From positions 10,589 through 15,859 of the forward strand of contig DCTD01000042.1 in the NCBI GenBank assembly GCA_002335355.1: a stretch of 5,271 bases of DNA, written 5' to 3'. Origin of the DNA: Patescibacteria group bacterium UBA1449. Lineage in GTDB: Bacteria > Patescibacteriota > Microgenomatia > UBA1400 > UBA1449. A program made the position numbers and the translations under genes. Shown here piece after piece: positions 1 through 4,379 of the stretch (position 1 is its first letter; the number at the start of each line of letters is the position of its first letter). Under the pieces are notes generated by a model. That model searched no databases, was not told where the DNA came from, and worked only from the letters and a program-made list of their open reading frames with translations.

Positions 1-294
1 TGGTTGATTAGGTTTTACAAAATCCAACCCCCATACCTGAACTCCATCGGCATCGTATGATCCGACAGTTACTGGAGTGTCAATTTTTTCTTGGATCTTT
101 TTTTGTAATTTGGTATTTGAAATTTGGAATTTGGAATTTTCCACATCTTTTCCGGTAACGATGTCCATACCCTGATAGACTTGCCGGGAGTCAGCAGAAA
201 CCAGTTCACCACCAAATTGCCTAGCCAGCTCTATAGCTAATGCTGTTTTGCCTGAGGCCGTCGGTCCCGAGATAATAAGAAGTTTATTGTGCAT
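1..294 (-). CDS. miaA: tRNA dimethylallyltransferase MiaA, N-terminal part (runs off left edge)
   Basis: MiaA transfers a dimethylallyl group from DMAPP to N6 of A37 in tRNAs reading UNN codons, giving i6A37 and pyrophosphate in the cytoplasm. The first 98 residues are visible. They contain the P-loop GPTASGKT (residues 10-17), the family signature DSRQVY (35-40) and MDIVTGK (43-49), all in the expected order and spacing. The rest of the protein (about 200 residues or more in the family) lies beyond the window. The ATG at 294 overlaps the last 11 bases of the upstream phosphatase gene. No Shine-Dalgarno is visible, so translational coupling is likely. Residues about 53-67 (around [10 protein letters not shown]) are encoded by a tandem heptamer repeat and form a low-complexity insert between the substrate-binding motifs and the next conserved segment. 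The family call is firm; the effect of the insert is unknown. Confidence 0.95.
   Translation of the reverse strand, partial: MHNKLLIISGPTASGKTALAIELARQFGGELVSADSRQVYQGMDIVTGKDVENSKFQISNTKLQKKIQEKIDTPVTVGSYDADGVQVWGLDFVKPNQP
102..136. repeat. Tandem 7-bp repeat (consensus TTTGGAA, 5 units) inside miaA
   Basis: On the plus strand five 7-bp units lie head to tail without a gap. Units four and five match TTTGGAA exactly and units one to three each differ at one position (TTTGTAA, TTTGGTA, TTTGAAA). A further TTT follows. The array lies within the miaA reading frame on the minus strand, where a 7-bp period shifts codon phase in each copy. I recall similar AATTTGG-type heptamers as dispersed repeats in Microgenomates genomes, but that was not checked here. 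Confidence 0.85.
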
Positions 295-898
295 CAGAGA
301 GATGTGAGGCGTCATTAAAGACTTCAATTTGTTCACTCTCAAACGGGCGAATGATCGTTAACGCCGTATTGCCAAACCGCAACGTATCAAGAGTTTCCCG
401 TTGAACTACCTCAAACGCTAAGAGAATGCCTTTTTTAATGAAACCATGAGTAGATAAAAGGATCGTTTTACCGTGATACTGCTTTTTCCATTGTTTAATA
501 ACTGGAATCAGTTTTTGGACCCGTTCTTCAAGTGACTCACCTCCATCAGGTTTAAACGAAAAATCATGATGCGGAACAGCTTTATTTAAGAGTGCGGGAT
601 GTTTTTCAAGATACTCAGTAAACGTTAGACCCTCTGACTGGCCAAAACTAACCTCACGAAGTTCTGATTCAGTAAGCCGAACAGCTGAGGGATGGTATTG
701 GGCAATGGCTTCAGCAGTTTTAAGTGCTCGTGCTTGAGGTGATGAGATAATGACATCAATAGTTTCAGACCGTAACCGAAGTGCAATTTTCTGGGCTTGA
801 GCTTTACCCGTTTCATTAAGTGGTGTGTCAACACTCCCCTGCATCTTATGAACAGTGTTCCAGTCAGTTTCCCCATGACGGACAATAAGAACTCGCAT
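284..898 (-). CDS. Histidine phosphatase family protein (phosphoglycerate mutase-like)
   Basis: This is a branch-1 histidine phosphatase superfamily enzyme that uses a phosphohistidine intermediate. It has 204 residues, a normal length for cofactor-dependent mutase-like, GpmB-like or CobC-like phosphatases. The N-terminal RHGETDWN motif carries catalytic Arg7 and His8. Other expected residues are Arg57 in [12 protein letters not shown], Glu82 in [11 protein letters not shown] (probable proton donor) and the second catalytic His151 in LLSTHG. It starts 3 nt after the miaB stop, and its last 11 bases overlap the miaA start, so it is the middle gene of an operon. The substrate cannot be read from sequence: members act on phosphoglycerate, sugar phosphates, nucleotides or ribazole phosphate. 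The operon position suggests, without proving, a link to tRNA modification, or simple housekeeping. No Shine-Dalgarno is obvious before the ATG, so coupling to miaB translation is likely. Confidence 0.93.
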   Translation of the reverse strand: MRVLIVRHGETDWNTVHKMQGSVDTPLNETGKAQAQKIALRLRSETIDVIISSPQARALKTAEAIAQYHPSAVRLTESELREVSFGQSEGLTFTEYLEKHPALLNKAVPHHDFSFKPDGGESLEERVQKLIPVIKQWKKQYHGKTILLSTHGFIKKGILLAFEVVQRETLDTLRFGNTALTIIRPFESEQIEVFNDASHLSDAQ

Positions 899-901
899 AG
901 T

Positions 902-2020
902 TTACTTAAGGTAAGGCTTGTTAACTACGTCTTCTAAAACCTGCCACCGGCGCTTCTTTTCTTTTGCCGGCACATCATCTAGGTATAGTTTAGCAGAAAC
1001 TGTGCCTGGCCGAGGCGAGTACTTACCAATGTATGCAATATGGAAACCAACCTGTTTACACAGATCAACCGTATTTTGAAACTGTTCAGTTGTCTCTCCA
1101 GGAAAACCCACAATAATATCTGTTGTAAATATGACCTCAGGAATTTTTTCTTTTATTCTTTTTACCAGTTCAAGATATTGTTCACGCGTATAGCCACGGT
1201 TCATCCGTTTCAAAACCTCGTTATCCCCTGATTGGACTGGAAGGTGAATCGTCCGGTCGATTTTTGGATTACGGGCAATACACTCAATCAATTCCTCATA
1301 AAAATCCCAAGGGTTTGAGGACATAAAATGAACGCGTCCCAAACCATCTAAAGCACACACTTCATCAAGTAACTCGACAAAGGGTGGTTTATCTTTAAAC
1401 GGCTTATATTGACTTTGAGGAGCCGGAATTGAACGGTTTTCATCCAACCGCTTGCGTATACTCATACCCACTTTTTCCAAACCATAGCTGTTTACATTTT
1501 GCCCAAGCAATGTTACTTCTGTGTACCCCTCCTCTACTAACTTCATAACTTCGACCAAAATTTCATTTTTTTGCCGAGACTTTTCCCTACCCCGGGCTAA
1601 GGGAACAACACAGTAGGTGCAAAAACTGTTGCATCCGGAAGAGATGGGGACAAATGCGTGAGATAGACTGTTCCGAACCGATGGGATATTAAAACCAACT
1701 TCAGCGATCGGTAAAAACTCATCAACAGCCGGTAACTTTTTTTTCAACGTTTCTTGACCGTAATGAATCATACAGCCTGTTAAAATCAGTTTAGGCCGTT
1801 TGTTTTGAGCATTAAACGCTTTTGTTAAGTTATGAATTAAACCCAAAACCCGGTCTTCTGCCGATTTTCTCACCGAACACGTAGTAAAGACAATCTCGTC
1901 GGCTTCTTCGACTGTTGCCGCTTCAATATAGCCTCTGGATTGATAATCACCTGCAATCCGCTGTGAATCTGCCACATTCATCTGACAACCCCAGGTGTAA
2001 ATAAAGTATTTTTTTGCCAT
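902..2020 (-). CDS. miaB: tRNA-2-methylthio-N6-dimethylallyladenosine synthase MiaB, lacking the C-terminal TRAM domain
   Basis: MiaB is a radical-SAM enzyme with two iron-sulfur clusters that converts i6A37 to ms2i6A37 in tRNA. The N-terminal UPF0004 domain has its three cluster cysteines at C12 (TWGCQMN), C48 (TTCSVR) and C83 (TGCM). The radical-SAM CxxxCxxC motif is C130, C134 and C137 (GCNSFCTYC). LLGQNVNSYG, HLPVQSGDNEVLKRMNRGYT and TDIIVGFPGET point to MiaB rather than RimO or MtaB. I chose the ATG at 2020 (372 aa) because homology begins at MAKKYFIYTWGC and a TACAAT -10 element ends 6 nt upstream; the frame is open with ATGs at 2038 and 2101, but those would add unsupported residues. 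The protein stops at residue 372, just after EKKRRWQVLEDVVNK, where a TRAM domain of about 65-70 residues usually follows. The phosphatase gene starts 3 nt later, so no TRAM sequence can lie downstream. Residues about 181-212 form an insert compared with E. coli MiaB. Confidence 0.93.
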   Translation of the reverse strand: MAKKYFIYTWGCQMNVADSQRIAGDYQSRGYIEAATVEEADEIVFTTCSVRKSAEDRVLGLIHNLTKAFNAQNKRPKLILTGCMIHYGQETLKKKLPAVDEFLPIAEVGFNIPSVRNSLSHAFVPISSGCNSFCTYCVVPLARGREKSRQKNEILVEVMKLVEEGYTEVTLLGQNVNSYGLEKVGMSIRKRLDENRSIPAPQSQYKPFKDKPPFVELLDEVCALDGLGRVHFMSSNPWDFYEELIECIARNPKIDRTIHLPVQSGDNEVLKRMNRGYTREQYLELVKRIKEKIPEVIFTTDIIVGFPGETTEQFQNTVDLCKQVGFHIAYIGKYSPRPGTVSAKLYLDDVPAKEKKRRWQVLEDVVNKPYLK

Positions 2021-2026
2021 AGCCGT

Positions 2027-2032
2027 ATTGTA
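2027..2032 (-). promoter_or_regulatory. Probable -10 element of the miaB operon promoter
   Basis: TACAAT on the minus strand is followed by 6 nt and then the miaB ATG at 2020. That spacing puts the transcription start at or next to the A of the start codon, implying a leaderless mRNA. No convincing -35 hexamer lies 16-18 nt upstream. There is no Shine-Dalgarno, which fits leaderless initiation. Confidence 0.45.
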
Positions 2033-2054
2033 CTGCATAAACAAAAAGTAGGGG

Positions 2055-2083
2055 TTGAAATATCTGTTTTTGAGAGTAAGAAT
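2055..2083 (+). promoter_or_regulatory. Candidate promoter for the 163-aa gene
   Basis: TTGAAA at 2055-2060 is followed after 16 nt by TAAGAA at 2077-2082 (or after 17 nt by AAGAAT). The predicted start of transcription is near 2089, giving a leader of about 28 nt before the ATG at 2117. It lies back to back with the miaB promoter in the 96-bp divergent region. Confidence 0.35.
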
Positions 2084-2116
2084 GAGGATGTTAGTAAACA
2101 ATCAAACCAGAGTACT

Positions 2117-2608
2117 ATGAGAAAAGAGACATTGCTTGGTAGAGGTTCGTTACCACTTGTTCTGGAAAGGTTGCGTCAAGAAACTAATCCCGTTACCACT
2201 CAAGAAATAGTTGAACTTCTCAATGATTACGTCCCTAACGGAAAACAAGATCCTCTTTCTTCACCTGAAGCAAGAGGTAGAATTGAGGCTCTAGCTCCTT
2301 GCAATAAAGGTAGACCGTTTACAGTAAAACTTGGCATTGTAGGTCAGCAAACTGAGTTAGTTATTGTCCAACGAGACGTTGAACACGCAACCCCTTCTGA
2401 TATTGCATTCTGTTTATCTTTTTCAAAAGAAATTGGATTTTGGAGTAAAGATATTAATAGTTGCGGAAAGCCTGACTACAGTAGAGGCATTCATAAATCA
2501 TTTAACAGAAGTATGCTAAGAACAGCCCAAGATTGGATAAATTTTCTCGAAGATGCATTGACAACCCCACCAACGGAAAAACAACGCTTTTCGTTAAGAA
2601 AACACTAA
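2117..2608 (+). CDS. Hypothetical protein, 163 aa, family not recognised
   Basis: I do not recognise this protein. It has no signal peptide or membrane segment, so it is probably cytoplasmic. Residues about 12-40 (LPLVLERLRQETNPVTTQEIVELLNDYVP) read as two amphipathic helices with a TTQEIVELL segment that resembles the start of a winged-helix or HTH fold. Residues 66-86 are beta-rich, and residues about 125-148 look helical and contain aromatic and basic residues. Three cysteines (C62, C99, C116) are scattered and form no obvious metal site. The ATG at 2117 is the only good start and lacks a strong Shine-Dalgarno. The gene is divergent from the miaB operon and its TAA overlaps the TAG of the convergent DUF2130 gene by 4 bp. 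Codon use and amino-acid composition look normal for a real gene. A DNA-binding or regulatory role is only a guess. Confidence 0.7.
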   Translation: MRKETLLGRGSLPLVLERLRQETNPVTTQEIVELLNDYVPNGKQDPLSSPEARGRIEALAPCNKGRPFTVKLGIVGQQTELVIVQRDVEHATPSDIAFCLSFSKEIGFWSKDINSCGKPDYSRGIHKSFNRSMLRTAQDWINFLEDALTTPPTEKQRFSLRKH

Positions 2609-3900
2609 AACAACATCTGCTCCTTACTTTCCATTTCTGTTCCCGCTTTTAATTGAGGCTCTTGGGGAGAATTCAACTCTAAACCTTTAATTTCCGGCAT
2701 AGCTGAACCGACTAACCCCTGCATCTCCCCATACATTCCTGCTGTGTTTATAAACAACCGTTGTAACTGGCTTTCTCTCTGCTTCCAGCTTTTTTCAAAA
2801 GCAATCCGTTCTTTCACTATCTGAGACTGCATCTCAGAAAAGACTTCAACTAACGCTTCTACTCGCTGCCTAAACTCATGGCTGGTCACGTAGCCAAACA
2901 ATAAGTCAGCCTTTTCTCCTTTGTTACTGGCTATTGACCGTTCATAGGTCACATCAAGTAAGTTTTTCCGCAAAGCCACAGCAACAGATACGGCCAGTTT
3001 AGGTTCGGTAACCCAAACTCCTTTATATAATCCAAAACCGTCAATCTCTTTGGGTAACGCAGTAGTCACCAAAACCGGTATATTTGCTTTTTGCGCCCGC
3101 AAATCATCTTTAAACTTAGTAATCCATCCCTCTGTCCAGTGTTTCGTTTGTTTAACTTCCCATAAAATCACCCCGCATAACTGTCCGGATGGATTACAGA
3201 CTTGTTGAATAATATCGGCTCCGACCACACCTTTGCTTACCGGTTCAATACCATCCCTGGAAAACATTTCTTTTAAGGTTTTTTCAAGATCTAATTCCAA
3301 GACTTCACCTTGTGCCTGCTGGGAACCTTGAGCTGCTTTGCGTTGTGCTTCGAGTAAGGCTTTTTTTGTGTCCTCCAACTGTTTATCTTTTTCGAGCAGT
3401 TTTAAACGCATCTCATCTTGCACTTTCTTTTCAATGTCTTCTGCTAAGGTTTTTCGTTGCTCATCAAATTTACGTATCATCTGCAGCTCGAACTCATGTT
3501 TTGCTTCTTCCAGCTGTCGCTGTTGTTTCCTAAGTTCCAATTCTTGTTTTTCCAACTCCTCAGTCTTTTGTTGTCTTTCTTTTAGTTGTTCTTCTAAATC
3601 TTTGATTTTTAGATTCTGTTGCTGTGTAGCTGCTTCCTGAGCTTTTATCCACAATTCCTTTTTTAACACTTGGACTTGTTCTTCTGTTTTCTTGGAAATC
3701 TCTTGGTTAAGCGTTTCTTTTTGTTGTTGTAACTCAAGCTCCTTTTGTTTTGTAACCGCCAATTTCTCTTCAACCTCTTTTTCTTTTTTCGTTAGTTCCG
3801 CGGTCAATTTGGCTTCGACATCTTTTCGAAGTTGTTTGGAAAGAGCTTCAGTTATCGTAATCGTATAGCCACACTGAGGACACAAGAGTTGGTCAGACAT
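2605..3900 (-). CDS. DUF2130 family protein (coiled coil with PD-(D/E)XK-like domain)
   Basis: This 431-aa protein belongs to the uncharacterised DUF2130 (COG4487-like) family. It begins with a two-cysteine knuckle, LLCPQCGYTI (C7, C10), of the kind that opens many DUF2130 proteins. Residues about 22-195 are an almost uninterrupted charged coiled coil rich in Glu, Lys and Gln. The conserved domain follows from GEVLELDLEKTL (198-209). Within it GADI (D229) and ILWEVKQTK (E248, K250) are spaced like the D...ExK core of PD-(D/E)XK nucleases, and W247 and W255 flank it. The helical tail (about 340-385) is followed by a low-complexity, likely disordered C-terminus. By analogy with RmuC, a coiled-coil DNA-processing role is possible, but this is inference. 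The ATG at 3900 is preferred over a TTG at 3918, because homology begins at MSDQLLCPQCG and the TTG lies within the upstream dyad. Confidence 0.88.
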   Translation of the reverse strand: MSDQLLCPQCGYTITITEALSKQLRKDVEAKLTAELTKKEKEVEEKLAVTKQKELELQQQKETLNQEISKKTEEQVQVLKKELWIKAQEAATQQQNLKIKDLEEQLKERQQKTEELEKQELELRKQQRQLEEAKHEFELQMIRKFDEQRKTLAEDIEKKVQDEMRLKLLEKDKQLEDTKKALLEAQRKAAQGSQQAQGEVLELDLEKTLKEMFSRDGIEPVSKGVVGADIIQQVCNPSGQLCGVILWEVKQTKHWTEGWITKFKDDLRAQKANIPVLVTTALPKEIDGFGLYKGVWVTEPKLAVSVAVALRKNLLDVTYERSIASNKGEKADLLFGYVTSHEFRQRVEALVEVFSEMQSQIVKERIAFEKSWKQRESQLQRLFINTAGMYGEMQGLVGSAMPEIKGLELNSPQEPQLKAGTEMESKEQMLF

Positions 3901-3908
3901 AGAGTATG

Positions 3909-3936
3909 AGTCTATCAAGATGTAAAGAGGTGTAAT
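3909..3936 (-). promoter_or_regulatory. Candidate promoter of the DUF2130 gene, overlapping the dyad
   Basis: On the minus strand ATTACA (3936-3931) is followed after 16 nt by TAGACT (3914-3909), which ends 8 nt before the ATG at 3900. This again places transcription initiation at about the start codon. Both hexamers overlap the inverted repeat at 3911-3950, so a protein bound there would block or modulate the promoter. The -35 match is weak. Confidence 0.3.
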
Positions 3937-3950
3937 TACACCTTGATAGA
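3911..3950. repeat. Dyad with three related half-sites upstream of the DUF2130 gene
   Basis: The outer arms TCTATCAAGATGTAA (3911-3925) and TTACACCTTGATAGA (3936-3950) pair over 15 bp with one mismatch. That mismatch becomes a G-U wobble in minus-strand RNA, which is the direction of the flanking genes. The 10-nt loop AGAGGTGTAA repeats the inner part of the left arm, so AGGTGTAATTACACCT (3928-3943) is also a perfect 16-bp palindrome. No T-tract follows on either strand, which argues against an intrinsic terminator. A regulator-binding site or RNA structure is more likely. Confidence 0.85.
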
Positions 3951-3955
3951 AAAGA

Positions 3956-4279
3956 TCACTTAATTAGAAGTCTATCCCCAACCACTACCGGATAATCCCC
4001 ATCAGGAAGCTCAATAACGTTATTCCATCGTATATCCCAGAAAAAGACCCTATTTGGCAGCAGTTTATGCTTTATTAAACGAACTGTCAAATCGTTATCG
4101 CAGATTAATACTGTCAGTGGTACTTTTACTCCGAATGTATGAATCCCAAGTCGAGTTTGAAAGTAAAGACATTTTGGATGTGTTGCACCAATGAGACCAA
4201 CTGATTTCCTCACTAAACTATCAGCAATAGAAATCTCACTGCAAATAATAATATCTTGGGTATGATTAATTAACTGCAT
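3956..4279 (-). CDS. DUF192 family protein
   Basis: This 107-aa protein matches the DUF192 pattern, a small all-beta family of unknown biochemical role. SEISIADSLVRKSVGLIG (14-31) corresponds to the family's opening segment with the 'R..GL.G' pattern. LGIHTFGVKVPLTVLICDND (45-63 region) corresponds to the core motif in which an aromatic or His-Thr strand precedes 'PLDVLFxDxD'. NNVIELPDGDY...VVVGDRLLI corresponds to the C-terminal 'VLELPAG...GD' strand pair. No signal peptide is evident, unlike secreted DUF192 members, so it is probably cytoplasmic. The ATG at 4279 is preferred. A TTG at 4303 would add eight residues (MFRLVLAY) and cannot be excluded, since a TATACT ends 5 nt before it. It ends with TGA 55 bp upstream of the DUF2130 gene on the same strand. 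The two may be cotranscribed, although a dyad and a candidate promoter lie between them. Confidence 0.75.
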   Translation of the reverse strand: MQLINHTQDIIICSEISIADSLVRKSVGLIGATHPKCLYFQTRLGIHTFGVKVPLTVLICDNDLTVRLIKHKLLPNRVFFWDIRWNNVIELPDGDYPVVVGDRLLIK

Positions 4280-4285
4280 ATACGC

Positions 4286-4291
4286 CAATAC
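4286..4291 (-). promoter_or_regulatory. Alternative -10-like hexamer close to the DUF192 start
   Basis: TTAGTATT on the minus strand contains TAGTAT ending about 8 nt before the ATG at 4279, the same placement seen before the miaB and DUF2130 starts. No -35 element is evident. It competes with the palindromic TATACT at 4309-4314 as the origin of this transcript. Confidence 0.25.
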
Positions 4292-4307
4292 TAATCTGAA
4301 CAATTTC

Positions 4308-4317
4308 TAGTATACTA
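4308..4317. promoter_or_regulatory. Symmetric divergent -10 element (TAGTATACTA)
   Basis: The perfect 10-bp palindrome TAGTATACTA gives TATACT, one mismatch from the TATAAT consensus, on both strands (plus 4311-4316, minus 4314-4309). Plus-strand transcription would start near 4323, a few bases before the leader ORF. Minus-strand transcription would start near 4302, about 23 nt before the DUF192 ATG. No good -35 hexamers were found for either direction. Confidence 0.45.
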
Positions 4318-4328
4318 AAAAGCAGAAC

Positions 4329-4379
4329 ATGCAAAAGGAAACAACATCAGTGATCTTAACTCTCTCTATCTACTTATGA
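4329..4379 (+). CDS. 16-codon leader ORF coupled to the downstream gene
   Basis: ATG at 4329 opens a 16-codon frame (MQKETTSVILTLSIYL) whose TGA overlaps the ATG of the next gene as ATGA (4376-4379). The ATG lies 12 nt after the plus-strand TATACT, so the predicted 5' leader is very short. The downstream start has a pyrimidine-rich upstream sequence (CTCTCTATCTACTT) and no Shine-Dalgarno, so reinitiation after this ORF would be a natural way to start it. The peptide has a short hydrophobic C-terminal half. It could also be a chance frame, because 16 codons is too short for coding statistics. Confidence 0.4.
   Translation: MQKETTSVILTLSIYL

Noticed and set aside
102..136. CRISPR array or mobile-element terminal repeat
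   Set aside because: The units are 7 bp, contiguous and without spacers, and there are no cas or transposase genes nearby.
625..885. Second minus-strand frame within the phosphatase gene
   Set aside because: The overlapping frame encodes a complete, motif-bearing histidine phosphatase. The alternative frame has no recognisable features.
1040..1231. Plus-strand open frame of 63 codons
   Set aside because: It is antisense to conserved miaB radical-SAM sequence, which fully explains the region.
1737..1744. Run of eight A (minus strand) in miaB as a programmed frameshift site
   Set aside because: It encodes lysines in a frame that stays intact through all later MiaB motifs, so no frameshift is needed.
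3338..3640. Plus-strand open frame rich in Ser, Cys and Phe
   Set aside because: It lies antisense to the coiled-coil part of DUF2130. The odd composition is simply the reverse complement of Glu/Lys/Gln codons, and there is no promoter or ribosome site.
3901..3918. TTG at 3918 as the start of DUF2130
   Set aside because: It adds six residues not expected before the family's N-terminal Cys knuckle, and it lies inside the dyad and candidate promoter.
3911..3950. Intrinsic terminator for the DUF192 gene
   Set aside because: The stem is strong but AT-rich, and no run of T follows on either strand. It also overlaps the likely promoter of the next gene.
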